A DNA stretch of 64,000 nt from Leclercia sp. 29361 (GCF_011290365.1 NZ_CP049786.1:1736001-1800000); one strand, 5' to 3'. Counted from the first letter of the stretch, positions 45,709 through 60,352 are shown. Notes: a model not told the origin generated them from the letters alone. Program-made: numbers and translations.

Positions 45709-46191
45709 ATGAACATATTACTTTCTATTGCAATCACAACTGGCATCCTCTCCGGGATATGGGGTTGGGTTGCTGTCTCCCTTGGACTCCTGAGTTGGGC
45801 GGGCTTTCTGGGCTGCACAGCCTATTTCGCCTGCCCGCAGGGTGGCGTGAAGGGGCTGTTTATCTCGGCCTGTACGCTGATGAGCGGCGTGGCGTGGGCG
45901 ATGATCATCATCCACGGCAGCGCGCTGACGCCTCATCTGGAAATTGTCGGCTACGTCATGACCGGCGTAGTGGCGTTTTTGATGTGCATCCAGGCAAAAC
46001 ATCTGCTGCTCTCTTTTGTACCTGGCACCTTTATGGGAGCCTGCGCCACTTTTGCAGGGCAGGGGGACTGGCGGCTGGTGGTGCCTTCGCTGGCGTTAGG
46101 GCTGGTGTTTGGTTACGCGATGAAAAACAGCGGACTGTGGCTGGCGGCGCGCAGAGACAGGGCGCGAAGCGTGACGGCGTTAAGCAAATAA
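45709..46191 (+). CDS. ycdZ: DUF1097 membrane protein YcdZ
   Basis: 160 residues from ATG 45709 (MNILLSIAITTGILSGIWGW); an in-frame ATG at 45700 is also possible. Five hydrophobic segments; matches YcdZ/DUF1097, an inner-membrane protein of unknown role. The ribosome site is weak. Ends at a bidirectional terminator shared with csgG. Confidence 0.93.
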   Translation: MNILLSIAITTGILSGIWGWVAVSLGLLSWAGFLGCTAYFACPQGGVKGLFISACTLMSGVAWAMIIIHGSALTPHLEIVGYVMTGVVAFLMCIQAKHLLLSFVPGTFMGACATFAGQGDWRLVVPSLALGLVFGYAMKNSGLWLAARRDRARSVTALSK

Positions 46192-46221
46192 AAAAAGGCG
46201 AGACCAGAGTCTCGCCTTTTT
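46192..46221. terminator. Bidirectional terminator between ycdZ and csgG
   Basis: Perfect 13-bp stem AAAAAGGCGAGAC / GTCTCGCCTTTTT with a CAGA loop. A-run and T-run allow it to work in both directions. Confidence 0.92.
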
Positions 46222-46234
46222 AATGCGCTTTCTG

Positions 46235-47068
46235 TCAGGATTCTGGCGGCGTTGACATCTCGCGGTATTTCACCAGAACATCGTTTTTCACTTCGTTCTT
46301 GTTTTGCAGATCCCACAGGCCGCGATCGATACCGTCGTTAATCAGGAAGATCACCCCGGTTTCAAGAGCGGACATCAGGCAGAGCATCACCGGTTCGTTA
46401 GAGGTATAACCGATTTCGCCTTCCAGCAGTCGCTGATAGTCGATAAAGCGGAACACCCCGGCCTGAACCTCGTACGAGAGAATGGTTTTGCTGGTGGTGA
46501 CGGAGGATAAGATCTCCCCGGTACTCACGTTGACCACACGCAGGTTCACTGCAATCTGATCAAGCTGGTACTGCGTATTACCGCCGATACCAAAGTAGCG
46601 CGCCCCAACACCCCCCGATTTCACATTACTTTCGTAACCGATAATCGAGCCTTCAACCATGACGTTTGCCGCCGTGAGAGAGTGCAATGGAATACGGTTA
46701 TTCATCGCCACGGTGCCGTTATCCTGCGCCGCACGAATGATTTTGCGTTCGTTGAGCAGGTTTTGCAGCCCCTGACGTTCCAGAGGAATAAACCAGCGAG
46801 AATCTTTTAACGCCGTGACCAGCATTGCGGTGGCGCTTTGCGGAACAGCGGTAGAGAAGTTACTTGCCGGATAAGGTTTAAATTGACCCGTTTCATCCTG
46901 AATATTGTAAACCGACACGTAGATCTTACCCGTTGGCAGTGGTAATTGGGTTAAATCACGATAGCTTTGGGCGCGAGGCATTAATGTCGGTTTTGCTGCC
47001 TGATTGGGCGGAGCAGTTAAACAACCGCTCAATAAGCACACTGCAACAAGTATGAGAAAGCGCTGCAT
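46235..47068 (-). CDS. csgG: Curli secretion channel CsgG
   Basis: 277 residues, as in E. coli. Outer-membrane lipoprotein (lipobox LLSGC) that forms a nonameric 36-strand pore for export of CsgA and CsgB. The conserved VYNIQDETGQFKPYP and AANVMVEGSIIGYESNVKSGG segments are present. Last gene of csgDEFG. Confidence 0.98.
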   Translation of the reverse strand: MQRFLILVAVCLLSGCLTAPPNQAAKPTLMPRAQSYRDLTQLPLPTGKIYVSVYNIQDETGQFKPYPASNFSTAVPQSATAMLVTALKDSRWFIPLERQGLQNLLNERKIIRAAQDNGTVAMNNRIPLHSLTAANVMVEGSIIGYESNVKSGGVGARYFGIGGNTQYQLDQIAVNLRVVNVSTGEILSSVTTSKTILSYEVQAGVFRFIDYQRLLEGEIGYTSNEPVMLCLMSALETGVIFLINDGIDRGLWDLQNKNEVKNDVLVKYREMSTPPES

Positions 47069-47094
47069 GATTATTGTCCTTATCTCGACTATGT

Positions 47095-47511
47095 CTAAAA
47101 GTCGGTGGAATTACTTTGCAAGCCAGCGACCTGAATGGTGGAAGTTCTCCCCGTTTTCCGGTCTGTGACATTTAACTGCATTTGTCCGTCCGCATTGGCG
47201 ATGTCGACAATAAAGTCGCTGGTCACCATCCGGCCCGGTTTACCGGTGTTGATGTTGGTCAATAATCCGCCCAGAACCTGGGCCTGGATTGCCTGGGTAA
47301 AGTTATCCAGAGCGCTTGGGGTCTCAATACCGAAGTCATCGTCGGCGCTCGGATCCCTGTAGGAGTTTTGCGCCTGGGCTGAGTTTAAAAGAAAAGAGCC
47401 ATTATTGGGGTTGCCCCCGAAGTTAGGATTACGGAACTGAAAAGTCATATTTCCGGCCCAGCTCAACGATGGAATGAGCAGTAAAGCGATAACTGCATAG
47501 ACAACACGCAT
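47095..47511 (-). CDS. csgF: Curli assembly protein CsgF
   Basis: 138 residues, as in E. coli. Signal peptide cleaved after SWA near residue 19; the mature N-terminus [19 protein letters not shown] is the part that plugs the CsgG pore. Couples the nucleator CsgB to the channel. Confidence 0.97.
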   Translation of the reverse strand: MRVVYAVIALLLIPSLSWAGNMTFQFRNPNFGGNPNNGSFLLNSAQAQNSYRDPSADDDFGIETPSALDNFTQAIQAQVLGGLLTNINTGKPGRMVTSDFIVDIANADGQMQLNVTDRKTGRTSTIQVAGLQSNSTDF

Positions 47512-47524
47512 GAATGCCTCCGAA

Positions 47525-47914
47525 TTAAAACTCGTCTTGCGCTAAATCGCCGGTACTGAGCAGAGCTTTATCGATCTGCAGACGATTTAATGCTTCTTCG
47601 GTTTGAGCCAGAGCGAAGACCACGTTTTGATCCAGGTCTCTTTTCGTTGGGAATAAAAACGTCTGGAAAATAACGTCCTGATTGACCGTTATCGTGATCC
47701 AACTCCCCCATCGCGCACTGGGCCGTTCATTGATCGTTAAGTTCCCAGGATAGTCACTTTCCCATCTGTCGCTGAACTCGCGATAAAAAGCATGACCGAC
47801 AGCCGAGACCGTGTGGTCAGTTAACAATCCTGGGATCTCTACTTCAACCGCATGCAGATTCCCGGCAGCAAGCCATAAACCTGCTGCGGCAATCCAACTC
47901 ATTGTGCGTTTCAT
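47525..47914 (-). CDS. csgE: Curli assembly protein CsgE
   Basis: 129 residues from ATG 47914, the E. coli length; an ATG at 47938 overlaps csgD. Signal peptide to about residue 21 (NLHA), then [31 protein letters not shown]. Periplasmic cap that delivers CsgA to CsgG. Confidence 0.97.
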   Translation of the reverse strand: MKRTMSWIAAAGLWLAAGNLHAVEVEIPGLLTDHTVSAVGHAFYREFSDRWESDYPGNLTINERPSARWGSWITITVNQDVIFQTFLFPTKRDLDQNVVFALAQTEEALNRLQIDKALLSTGDLAQDEF

Positions 47915-47918
47915 ACTG

Positions 47919-48569
47919 TTAACGCCTGAGGTTATCATTTGCCCATGAAACCGCCTGCGTCCGATTTTTAACAGCTATCTTCTTGAAAAGATTATAAAGA
48001 TGGGTCTTGACCGTATTTTCGCTGATAAATAACGAACGGGCGATTTCAATATTTGAAGCTCCGATGCGTAATTTATTCAGAATCTCTTTTTCGCGATGGG
48101 TCAGCAACGCAGACTCTGAACTGTTATAGCGATAATTTCCGGAATGCGTTATGAGGTAGCTGGCAAGTTTTTGCGAAAAATAGCATTCCCCACGCAGAAT
48201 TCCCTGCAGGCCCTCCACCACGCGTGTCTCGTCCTCGTTGACATAAAAGACACCATTGATATGCGGCCAGCTTTCAATATCTCTGAATGGATACTCTTCG
48301 GGCGTATTCAACAACAACACACGGATATTGTTGTTTTTTCTGCTTAAAATATCTTGCCAGTATTGGATAAGTTTTTTATCCGCTTCCATCATATCGAAAA
48401 GAATAATGCTGCCAGGGGCAATGTCATCAAAAGAGCGTTGAATGCTATGCAATTTTCCGCTCAAGGTCAGACTTTGCTTTAAATGCTGTAGTAAGGCTGT
48501 TGCCTGCAAAGAAGGTTTGGTCACTAACAATAATGTCTGACCATGAAAACTTTGGACTTCATTAAACAT
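47919..48569 (-). CDS. csgD: Biofilm master regulator CsgD
   Basis: 216 residues from ATG 48569, as in E. coli; the frame upstream to 48728 lies in the untranslated leader. LuxR/FixJ-type response regulator with an atypical receiver domain and C-terminal helix-turn-helix ([52 protein letters not shown]). Activates csgBAC and adrA. First gene of csgDEFG, with a long leader. Confidence 0.97.
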   Translation of the reverse strand: MFNEVQSFHGQTLLLVTKPSLQATALLQHLKQSLTLSGKLHSIQRSFDDIAPGSIILFDMMEADKKLIQYWQDILSRKNNNIRVLLLNTPEEYPFRDIESWPHINGVFYVNEDETRVVEGLQGILRGECYFSQKLASYLITHSGNYRYNSSESALLTHREKEILNKLRIGASNIEIARSLFISENTVKTHLYNLFKKIAVKNRTQAVSWANDNLRR

Positions 48570-49316
48570 GATGAAACCCCTTTTTTGAAACACCTGGCAG
48601 TTGCCCCCAATAATATTATTGGGGGCTCCAGAAGTACTGACAGATGTTGCACTGCTGTGTGTAGAAGAAAGACCATATCCCTTCAAGTAAGGGAAAATAA
48701 AATAACAATAGCGAACTTCTGTTTTCAATCTAGCTATTACGATTTTTAAAGCAAGTGTTAAACGTGTAACAAGATGTAAAAATCAATATTAACTTGTAAA
48801 AATTGAGTTCATGAATTGATGAGGATTCATCATAAAGTTGTACACAAAGATATTGATGCACACATTTTAAAAATCATACAAATTATATTATATTATTGAT
48901 TTTTAAGGTTAATTTATTTTAGGTGTTATTGTCATTCAGGTATGAGTCGGGTCAAAACGCTAAGTCTATTTTTACACTGTGTAAACGTCTTAAGAAATCA
49001 CGCACTTTGTCACGCATTCATGGATATATCGTGATCGCCCCCCTGCAAAGCAGGCGAAACGGCAAATCAGCATTTTCGTCGCTATCCATTTCCAAAATGG
49101 GCATATGCCCTTTTAAAAAGGCCTGTTAAATCGCTGTATCGCCACAGTGTTTAATTTTTTTTAATACTTTGGGGTGAAAGGGAGAATAAAAATACAACTG
49201 GCGGGTGAGATATTAAAATTGTTTCGGCAGACATACTCTTCATCGTAACGCCGGGTTAACAAAATATTTCGCTTTGTTAACGCAAGTTATTTTACCACCA
49301 GGTCCAGGGTGATGAC
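48570..49316. promoter_or_regulatory. csgD-csgB divergent control region
   Basis: 747 AT-rich bases between the two curli operons, close to the E. coli length. A CsgD-type site CGGGTGAGATA is at 49202-49212, upstream of csgB. The csgD leader occupies the left part. A 68-codon frame at 48923-49129 is not supported and not called. Sites for OmpR, IHF and H-NS are expected by analogy, but I did not align them. Confidence 0.7.
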
Positions 49317-49766
49317 ATGAAGAACAGTTTGTTATTGATGTTTACATTACTGGGTGCACCTGGATTTGTTTTCGCCACCCCTGATTTGGCAGCTTCAGAA
49401 TACAATTTTGCGGTGAATGAATTGAGTAAATCATCCTATAACCAGGCCGCTATTATTGGACAACAGGGCGTTAATAATAACGCGACTGTTCTCCAGCAGG
49501 GCTCGAAATTGTTATCTGTAGTTTCCCAGGAAGGCGGAAATAATCGGGCGAACATTGAACAATCAGGCAGTTATAACCTTGCCTGGATTGATCAAAAAGG
49601 GAACTCGAACAGTGCGAGTATTAATCAAGGTGCATATGGTAATACCGCCATGATTATTCAGAAAGGTTCTGGTAATAAAGCGAATATTACGCAGTACGGT
49701 ACGCAAAAAACGGCAGTTGTAGTGCAGAGACAGTCACAAATGGCCATTCGCGTTATCCAACGCTAG
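49317..49766 (+). CDS. csgB: Curli nucleator CsgB
   Basis: 149 residues (E. coli 151). Signal peptide to about residue 21; then five imperfect repeats of the type xQxGxxNxAxIxQ (for example SYNQAAIIGQQGVNNNATVLQQ and YGNTAMIIQKGSGNKANITQ). The last repeat is rich in Arg and Gln (VVVQRQSQMAIRVIQR), the part that anchors it to the surface. Nucleates CsgA fibres. Confidence 0.97.
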   Translation: MKNSLLLMFTLLGAPGFVFATPDLAASEYNFAVNELSKSSYNQAAIIGQQGVNNNATVLQQGSKLLSVVSQEGGNNRANIEQSGSYNLAWIDQKGNSNSASINQGAYGNTAMIIQKGSGNKANITQYGTQKTAVVVQRQSQMAIRVIQR

Positions 49767-49808
49767 CTATTTAATGACGAACTAAATCAATCCGATGGGG
49801 GCTTTACA

Positions 49809-50264
49809 ATGAAACTTTTAAAAGTGGCAGTAATTGCAGCAATCGTGGTTTCTGGCAGTGCTATGGCTGGCTCCGTTCCACAATGGGGCAATAATCATGG
49901 CGGCGGCAACAATGGTGGTAATAACGTTAGCCCAGAAACGCTGACTGTTTATCAGTACGGTGGTCGTAACAACGTAGACGCTTTGCAGAGCGACGCTCGT
50001 GGGTCTGAAATCACCGTAACCCAGAACGGTTTCGGTAACGATGCTGACCTGTCACAGGGCGCTGATAACAGCGAAATCGATCTGAACCAGCGTGGCCAGG
50101 GTAACGAAGCGACCATCAGCCAGTGGAGTGGTCGTGACCTGACCGCTAACGTTCGTCAGTCTGGTGGCCGTAACGAAGTTAGTCTGAACCAAACCTCTAA
50201 CGGCGCTACCGCTAACATCACTCAGGTTGGCTTTGGCAACACCGTTACAGCTGGTCAGTACTAA
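49809..50264 (+). CDS. csgA: Major curlin CsgA
   Basis: 151 residues, as in E. coli. Signal peptide cleaved after AMA (20), a Gly/Asn-rich N22-type segment (VPQWGNNHGGGNN) and five curlin repeats with the SxxxxxQxGxxNxAxxxQ rule (ETLTVYQYGGRNNVDALQS; SEITVTQNGFGNDADLSQ; SEIDLNQRGQGNEATISQ; LTANVRQSGGRNEVSLNQ; ATANITQVGFGNTVTAGQ). Repeat 1 and repeat 5 keep the Gln/Asn needed for nucleation. Amyloid subunit. Confidence 0.98.
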   Translation: MKLLKVAVIAAIVVSGSAMAGSVPQWGNNHGGGNNGGNNVSPETLTVYQYGGRNNVDALQSDARGSEITVTQNGFGNDADLSQGADNSEIDLNQRGQGNEATISQWSGRDLTANVRQSGGRNEVSLNQTSNGATANITQVGFGNTVTAGQY

Positions 50265-50287
50265 CGCTGACGTCCGAACGATGAAAA

Positions 50288-50314
50288 AACAGGGCTGAGG
50301 CCCTGTTTTTTTTT
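50288..50314 (+). terminator. Terminator between csgA and csgC
   Basis: AACAGGGC / GCCCTGTT stem with a TGAG loop followed by nine T residues. It would restrict csgC expression relative to csgBA. Confidence 0.9.
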
Positions 50315-50325
50315 GGGAGAAGATC

Positions 50326-50652
50326 ATGAATACACTGTTACTGCTTGCCGCGCTGACCAGCCAGATCACTTTTCAGACCACCACAGAAGGGGAGATGTTG
50401 ACCATTATTCCTCAGGTAACGGTGACGGAACCCTGCCTGTGTCAGGTGCAGATCCTTACCTCGCGCAGCGGCCCCGGTGGGCAAAGCACCTCGCGACAGC
50501 AAAATACGCTCTCGTTACCGGCCAATAAAATGGTCAATCTGTCCCGCATGACACTAAACTCAGGCCCTGACGATAAGGTCAATGTCATTGTCACCGTGTC
50601 GGATGGCAAGTCACTGCATCTTTCGCAACAGTGGCCGCCGTCAAAAGCGTAA
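50326..50652 (+). CDS. csgC: Curli assembly protein CsgC
   Basis: 108 residues. Small periplasmic immunoglobulin-like protein that stops CsgA aggregating before export. The CxC redox motif is present (PCLCQVQILT). GGGAG precedes the ATG. It is read past a terminator after csgA, so its level is probably low. Confidence 0.93.
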   Translation: MNTLLLLAALTSQITFQTTTEGEMLTIIPQVTVTEPCLCQVQILTSRSGPGGQSTSRQQNTLSLPANKMVNLSRMTLNSGPDDKVNVIVTVSDGKSLHLSQQWPPSKA

Positions 50653-50811
50653 TGGGTAAAAACATTCATGAAATCAATGTATTGATTAATGTAGCGGAAA
50701 TGTTGTTATGTGATTATGCTGATGTTACTGGCATCGTCGATGCTGGTCGACAGCCCGGTCCGGGACCTGTTGTTTCATTATCAGGGACGATTTTCATTAA
50801 GGATCGCACCG

Positions 50812-51108
50812 ATGGTCTCGTCCCGCATCAAACTTGCCGCCGCTCTCGTGCTGGCGGCTACGTTCACACCGGCTTACGCCAGTAATGTTATCCATTTTAT
50901 CGGACAGATTGTTGAAGGTCCCTGCGTCATCTCACCGACATCACGTACTCTTTCGGTATCCTGTCCGCATGAATCAAAAATGCACACTCAACAGGTGAGC
51001 TATTCAGATGCCTTATATGGGGCTGCGGTAACGGATCGTGCGACCATCAGTATGAAGTACATCAATCCTGAAAAGTCGCTGGCTATCGTTCAGGTGGATT
51101 ATCACTGA
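50812..51108 (+). CDS. ymdA: Exported protein YmdA
   Basis: 98 residues from ATG 50812 with AAGGA 8 bases before it; the frame is open from 50710, but that extension is not signal-like. Signal peptide cleaved after AYA near 22. The mature part (VIHFIGQIVEGPCVISPTSRTLSVSCP) resembles the first strands of type 1 fimbrial/donor-strand domains, with two cysteines that could pair. Its place after csgC matches E. coli ymdA. Function unknown. Confidence 0.85.
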   Translation: MVSSRIKLAAALVLAATFTPAYASNVIHFIGQIVEGPCVISPTSRTLSVSCPHESKMHTQQVSYSDALYGAAVTDRATISMKYINPEKSLAIVQVDYH

Positions 51109-51192
51109 GGCGGGGCGGTTTTCTGATTACCGGGCTTACACACCCCATCCTCTGCGATACACTTAAGAAAAAAGCGTCAGCAGAGGTTGCTT

Positions 51193-51735
51193 ATGAACTC
51201 GCGTATTGAAGTTTTTCTGGGTGATATCACCACCCTGCATGTTGATGTGGTCGTCAATGCCGCCAACCCCTCGTTAATGGGCGGGGGCGGCGTGGATGGC
51301 GCTATCCACCGTGCGGCGGGGCCAGCCCTGCTGGAGGCCTGCCGGGTGGTGCGTCAGCAGCAGGGTGAGTGCGCCCCGGGCCAGGCGGTCATTACCCTGG
51401 CAGGCGATCTGCCTGCCAAAGCGGTGATCCACACCGTTGGTCCCGTCTGGCATGGGGGCGAGCATCATGAAGCCCGGATCCTCGAAGAGGCCTATCGCAA
51501 CAGCCTGAACCTGGCGGCAGCCAACGGCTATCACTCCCTCGCCTTCCCGGCGATCAGCACCGGGGTCTACGGTTATCCTCGCGCGGCAGCGGCAGAAATC
51601 GCCGTTAACACGGTTTCGGATTATCTCACCCGCAAGCCTCTGCCGGAGCGGGTATACTTTGTCTGCTATGATGAAGAAAATGCCCGACTATACAAGCGAC
51701 TGCTTACCCAGCGAGGACAGGAAACCGACGCATAA
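51193..51735 (+). CDS. ymdB: Macrodomain protein YmdB
   Basis: 180 residues from ATG 51193 (AGAGG 6 bases before); a TTG at 51187 in frame is not favoured. Macro domain: [23 protein letters not shown] and [20 protein letters not shown], binding and hydrolysing O-acetyl-ADP-ribose; E. coli YmdB also inhibits RNase III. Overlaps the start of clsC. Confidence 0.95.
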   Translation: MNSRIEVFLGDITTLHVDVVVNAANPSLMGGGGVDGAIHRAAGPALLEACRVVRQQQGECAPGQAVITLAGDLPAKAVIHTVGPVWHGGEHHEARILEEAYRNSLNLAAANGYHSLAFPAISTGVYGYPRAAAAEIAVNTVSDYLTRKPLPERVYFVCYDEENARLYKRLLTQRGQETDA

Positions 51736-53155
51736 CACCCGACTCGGGCGTGCTATTGCGCCGGTCAGTTCCGCACATCCTGGCCTTTGTGGCCTTCTCC
51801 CCCTTGATAACAGTCTGGACGCCTTCGCCTGCCGCTACCGGCTGGCGGAGATGGCGGAAAAGACCCTCGATGTGCAGTACTACATCTGGGAAGACGACAT
51901 GTCCGGAAGACTGCTGTTTTCCGTGCTGCTCTCCGCCGCCATGCGCGGCGTGCGCGTCCGTCTGCTGCTGGATGACAACAATACCCAGGGGCTCGACGCC
52001 ATCCTGCGCCTGCTGGACGCGCACCCCAATTTCTCGGTTCGTCTGTTTAATCCTTTCTCGTTTCGCTCCCTGCGCGCCCTGGGCTATCTCACCGATTTTG
52101 CCCGCCTCAACCGGCGGATGCATAACAAGAGTTTCACCGTGGACGGGGAGGTCACCATCGTCGGTGGCAGAAACATCGGGGATGCCTATTTTGGCGCGGG
52201 CGAGGAGCCGCTGTTCTCCGATCTGGATGTGATGGCGACAGGCCCGGTGGTCCAGGACGTGGCCGATGACTTTGAACGTTACTGGAACTGCGCCTCGGTC
52301 TCCACGCTCCAGCAGGTGCTGGAACTGTCCGAGACCGAAATCGAAGATAAAATTCACCCGCCTGAAGAGTGGTATCGGGACGATATTACCCGCCGCTATC
52401 TGGATAAGCTCCAGTCCAGCGAGTTTATTACTCGTCTGGAAGCGGGGGATTTACCCTTGATCTGGGCGAAAACCCGGTTGCTTAGTGACGATCCCCGTAA
52501 AGGGCAGGGGCGGGCAAAACGCCATTCCCTGCTGCCGCAGCGCTTGCTGGACGTGATGGGCTCGCCGGTGGAGCAAATTGCGATTATCTCGGCCTATTTT
52601 GTTCCCACCCGGGCGGGGGTGGCGCTGCTGCTGCAGATGGTGCGCAAAGGGGTTAAGGTCGCCATCATGACCAATTCCCTGGCGGCCAACGATGTCGCCG
52701 TAGTGCATGCCGGCTATGCCCGCTGGCGCAAGAAGCTGTTGCGTCATGGCATTGAACTCTACGAGCTCAAGCCGACCCAGGATGGCGTGCCGGTAGTACA
52801 CGACCGCGGCATTACCGGGAACTCCGGTTCCAGCCTGCATGCCAAAACGTTCAGCATCGACGGGGAAAAGGTATTTATTGGTTCGCTTAATTTTGATCCC
52901 CGATCAACGATGCTCAACACCGAGATGGGCTTCGTCATCGAAAGCGAGGTACTGGCGCGACTGATCCATACGCGGTTTGTACGCAGTCAGCGCCACGAGG
53001 CCTGGCAGTTAAAGCTGGACAAACTGGGGCGTGTGAACTGGATTGAGCGCAAGGACGGGGAGGAGATCGTCCACAAAAAGGAGCCTAAAACCCGTTTCTG
53101 GCAGCGGATGCAGGTGCGGCTGGCCTACTGGTTGCCGGTAGAGTGGCTGCTGTGA
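51680..53155 (+). CDS. clsC: Cardiolipin synthase C
   Basis: 491 residues from the ATG chosen at 51680, which overlaps ymdB by 56 bases; ATGs at 51668 and 51671 are also in frame. Phospholipase D superfamily with two HKD motifs (HNKSFTVDG and HAKTFSIDG), each followed by GRNIG or GSLNFD. In E. coli ClsC makes cardiolipin from phosphatidylethanolamine and phosphatidylglycerol, and YmdB improves it. Overlap with ymdB indicates coupled expression. Confidence 0.95.
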   Translation: MPDYTSDCLPSEDRKPTHNTRLGRAIAPVSSAHPGLCGLLPLDNSLDAFACRYRLAEMAEKTLDVQYYIWEDDMSGRLLFSVLLSAAMRGVRVRLLLDDNNTQGLDAILRLLDAHPNFSVRLFNPFSFRSLRALGYLTDFARLNRRMHNKSFTVDGEVTIVGGRNIGDAYFGAGEEPLFSDLDVMATGPVVQDVADDFERYWNCASVSTLQQVLELSETEIEDKIHPPEEWYRDDITRRYLDKLQSSEFITRLEAGDLPLIWAKTRLLSDDPRKGQGRAKRHSLLPQRLLDVMGSPVEQIAIISAYFVPTRAGVALLLQMVRKGVKVAIMTNSLAANDVAVVHAGYARWRKKLLRHGIELYELKPTQDGVPVVHDRGITGNSGSSLHAKTFSIDGEKVFIGSLNFDPRSTMLNTEMGFVIESEVLARLIHTRFVRSQRHEAWQLKLDKLGRVNWIERKDGEEIVHKKEPKTRFWQRMQVRLAYWLPVEWLL

Positions 53156-53189
53156 AGTTGCGCCGGTGCAATGACCGGCGCGCAACGGA

Positions 53190-54350
53190 TTAGCTGGTGG
53201 CCTGCGGGGTATTATTGGGTTTGCTGGCCGGTTTACCGGAAAACAGGAAGCGCAGGAGCGGAATACGCAGATGGATTTCGTACAGCACAATCGCAATCCC
53301 GACCACAAACACCAGTCCGGCGATAAAGCCCAGCAGGTTTGAACTGATATGCGGCGTGATGTAAGCGCCGAAAAACAGCGTCAACGGATGGTGCACCAGA
53401 TAGATGAACAGCGAAGCGTTAACGAAATAGGTGACGCGCGCGGATTTAAAGTTCAGCAGGCGGTGCCCCAGGGCAAAGACCACATTCACCATCCACAGTC
53501 CCAGCAGCATGGTGATCACGCTTTCGGTTTCATACATCCACGCATCGCCGCTGCCATAACGCTGATTCAGCAGATAGGCGACAAACGCCAGGGCTGCTCC
53601 GAGGGTGCAGCCGCGCGACGGGGTGGTAAACAGGGCTTTCAGTTGGGGATGGACAAACGCCAGCGCGCCAATAATAAAGAAAGGCAGATAGAAGAGGGTC
53701 TGCATCACCACAAAGTTGAACAGGCCGTCGCTGAGGATCGGCGAATAAACGATGAGCAACGTGCGGCGCAGCGCGGCGTAGGCAATGCCCAGCAGTAAAA
53801 ACAGAACCGACAGTTTGCCCCAACTGATGTCAGCAAAAAACGTCTGTGAACCTGTACTCAGACGGCGGCGCATACGGCTGAACAGCCACAGGCTGACCGT
53901 GGTCATCACCACCAGCACCAGCAGGAACCACAGGTGCGAGACCAGCTCCCAGGCAAGCGTATTGTATTTTTCGTACAGCGACAGGTTGTGCCAGGTGTCC
54001 GCTTTGCCTTTTACATACTGCAGCATGATGAATTGCGGCAGCGTGAGCAGAGGGATGGCGGTGAGCATCGGGATCCCGACCCGCTCCACGCGCACTTTCC
54101 ACCAGCGCTTAAGCGGGTAGCGCAGAAAAAGCATGTAGGAAAAATAGCCCGAAATAACGAAAAAGACCTGCATCCGGAACGAGTGGATGAAATCGTTAAA
54201 CAGCGTCAGCCACCATGAGGACTCGGCGCTATTGACGTGCCAGACGTGGCTCGAATAGATCAAGGAGATGTGAAACGGGATACCCAGCAGCATCAGCCAG
54301 GCCCGAATAGAATCAAGGAAGTATTCGCGTTGTGTGGGTACGGTACTCAT
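53190..54350 (-). CDS. mdoC: Glucan succinyltransferase MdoC (OpgC)
   Basis: 386 residues (E. coli 385). Acyltransferase-3 inner-membrane protein with ten segments; [27 protein letters not shown] has the His of the family. Adds succinyl groups to osmoregulated periplasmic glucans. Divergent from mdoGH and convergent to clsC. Confidence 0.96.
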   Translation of the reverse strand: MSTVPTQREYFLDSIRAWLMLLGIPFHISLIYSSHVWHVNSAESSWWLTLFNDFIHSFRMQVFFVISGYFSYMLFLRYPLKRWWKVRVERVGIPMLTAIPLLTLPQFIMLQYVKGKADTWHNLSLYEKYNTLAWELVSHLWFLLVLVVMTTVSLWLFSRMRRRLSTGSQTFFADISWGKLSVLFLLLGIAYAALRRTLLIVYSPILSDGLFNFVVMQTLFYLPFFIIGALAFVHPQLKALFTTPSRGCTLGAALAFVAYLLNQRYGSGDAWMYETESVITMLLGLWMVNVVFALGHRLLNFKSARVTYFVNASLFIYLVHHPLTLFFGAYITPHISSNLLGFIAGLVFVVGIAIVLYEIHLRIPLLRFLFSGKPASKPNNTPQATS

Positions 54351-54545
54351 ATAGCCTTGTGCATTCTCAGACTTATCGCCTTATCCCTAAGAGCAATAGT
54401 GGTTACATTCGGAGCCAACCCTACACGAAGTCCGACATACTGTCTCCAGGATAAGCACGCAAAGTGAAAACGGGTTACTTTCATTTGCTTATTCCATGAG
54501 CCAGCACGCTGAACAAAGCGGTGATTATGTTGTCGGAATGCCTGA

Positions 54546-58680
<4,135 letters not shown>

Positions 58681-58699
58681 TGCCCCGAAGGGCAAATAA

Positions 58700-58727
58700 A
58701 TACCGGCTCCAGGGCCGGTATTTTTTT
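58700..58727 (+). terminator. Terminator of mdoGH
   Basis: ATACCGGC / GCCGGTAT stem with a TCCAGG loop and a run of T, 20 bases after the mdoH stop. Confidence 0.9.
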
Positions 58728-58744
58728 ATCAGAGGTACTACTGG

Positions 58745-58972
58745 ATGCGATTTTTGATCGTCATTACGATGGCGTTATTACTGAGCGGCTGCGGAAGTAT
58801 TATCAGCCGGACTATCCCAGGGCAGGGACACGGCAATCAATACTACCCGGGCGTGCAGTGGGACGTTCGCGATTCTGCATGGCGTTACCTGACGGTTCTG
58901 GATCTGCCATTCTCGCTGGTGTTCGATACCCTTCTGCTACCCATCGACGCTCAGCACGGGCCCTATGAGTAA
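58745..58972 (+). CDS. yceK: Lipoprotein YceK (DUF1375)
   Basis: 75 residues with lipobox LLSGC (Cys 15). The rest (GSIISRTIPGQGHGNQYYPGVQWDV and LPFSLVFDTLLLPIDAQHG) is nearly identical to E. coli YceK. Function unknown; outer-membrane lipoprotein. Its stop abuts the convergent msyB stop with no gap. Confidence 0.96.
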   Translation: MRFLIVITMALLLSGCGSIISRTIPGQGHGNQYYPGVQWDVRDSAWRYLTVLDLPFSLVFDTLLLPIDAQHGPYE

Positions 58973-59362
58973 TTAACGCTCATCCCACTCATCCGCTGCG
59001 GTTTGCCCCTCTTCGGTATCCAGCGGTGGCTCGAGTTGAAATTCGCCCTCATCCCATTCATGCAGAGTGTTCTCTTCCAGCCACTCCTGACGCAATTCAA
59101 TCTCGTCATAATCGCCATCAAACACTGCCTGGGCCGCTTCACCGCTAAGCACCGGCAGGCATTCGCCGTCTTCGCCATCATCGGCAAAAAATTCGGCCTG
59201 CCACATAATGTCCCCATCCTGCATGACATACTTCTGAATATTGAGTTGCTCAATATTCGCGTCCTCTTCCTCAATGCCGGGATTGTCAACGAGGAACTCC
59301 TCGCGCGCGGCATCAATCGCTTCCTGCAGGGTACTATAAAATACATAATCTTCATGTGACAT
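58973..59362 (-). CDS. msyB: Acidic protein MsyB
   Basis: 129 residues from ATG 59362 (E. coli 124). Very acidic (many Asp and Glu); TLQEAIDAAREEFLVDNPGIEEEDANIEQ to the end EEGQTAADEWDER matches MsyB, which suppresses secA and secY mutants when overproduced. An ATG at 59437 would run into the divergent recombinase gene and is not used. The island begins directly upstream. Confidence 0.95.
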   Translation of the reverse strand: MSHEDYVFYSTLQEAIDAAREEFLVDNPGIEEEDANIEQLNIQKYVMQDGDIMWQAEFFADDGEDGECLPVLSGEAAQAVFDGDYDEIELRQEWLEENTLHEWDEGEFQLEPPLDTEEGQTAADEWDER

Positions 59363-59414
59363 GGTAATGTGCCTCGCAAAGGGGTTAACGTTACCAAAAC
59401 TTATAGGTGCCATA

Positions 59415-60284
59415 GTGAAAAGTGTCAAAGCTTTCATTTACAGTCGTATATCGACGATGCAACAACAGCACGGGTTCGGGATTGACAGGCAAATTTCTAC
59501 TGTTACCGAATACCTTAGCTATGCGACGCTGGATCAACGTCTGGGGTATCAGCTAGACCCAGAAAATTACGAAATCCTAGATTCAGACATAGGTAAGAGT
59601 GCATTTAAAGGAGCGAACTGGGGGGCGAAAAGCTCGCTCGGAAAATTCTATAAGGCAGTAGTAGACCGTAAGATCACAAGCGGCGTCCTAGTCTGCGAGA
59701 ACATTGATAGACTAGTTCGACTTAGTAACTATGAGGCTAACAACAAACTCAGTACGCTGATCATGAATGGGATAGACATCTTAGAGGTTGAATCTGGCAG
59801 TTGCTTTAGTAACCGTATCCCAGAGTCCAGTACAGTACTCAATATGTCTATCAGTCGTGCGTACAATGAGTCATTGCGTAAATCTAATTTCAGTAAAAAA
59901 TCATGGAAAAAACGCAAATCAACCGCCGAAGAACAAGGTACTGCATTAAATAACAATACACCTGATTGGCTATCTTTGAGTGAAGATAAGCAAGCGTATG
60001 TAATTAATAGTGTAAATGTTGAAAAAATAACAAACATCTTCAAAATGTATGTTAGCGGTATGGGCGTTACTGAAATCGTAAAAACGCTGAATGCTAATGG
60101 TGACAGATACAACGACAGGGGCTGGAACCTCGTTACAGTATACAATAAATTACGCGACAGACGGTTAAATGGCTATTTGGTCGGTAAATATAAAACCGTG
60201 TCTCAGAGAGATGATGAAACGGCTGAGGAAGCTGAAAAGAGACTCCTGAAAAATCGTAAGGCACGTCATGAAGCAAACCTGTGA
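59415..60284 (+). pseudogene. Serine recombinase, 3' end lost to an insertion sequence
   Basis: 289 residues from GTG 59415, with AGG 7 bases before it; an ATG at 59361 is in frame but overlaps the msyB start. The resolvase/invertase domain starts VKAFIYSRIS, with catalytic Ser10; the second half is a recombinase domain (IFKMYVSGMGVTEIVKTLNANGDRYNDRGWNLVTVYNKLRDRRLNGYLVG). Large serine recombinases of this kind are usually 450-600 residues. The TGA at 60282-60284 is the first triplet of the insertion sequence, so the C-terminal zinc-ribbon part is missing. Activity is doubtful. Confidence 0.8.
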
Positions 60285-60352
60285 CCTGCTCCCCGTTGAT
60301 TAATACACCGCGATGTTAGTAATGTCTTCATAAGCCACATGAGGACATCCCC

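Noticed and set aside
48923..49129. 68-codon frame in the csgD-csgB region
   Set aside because: The region is a long control region in all curli-producing enterics; no homology or ribosome site.
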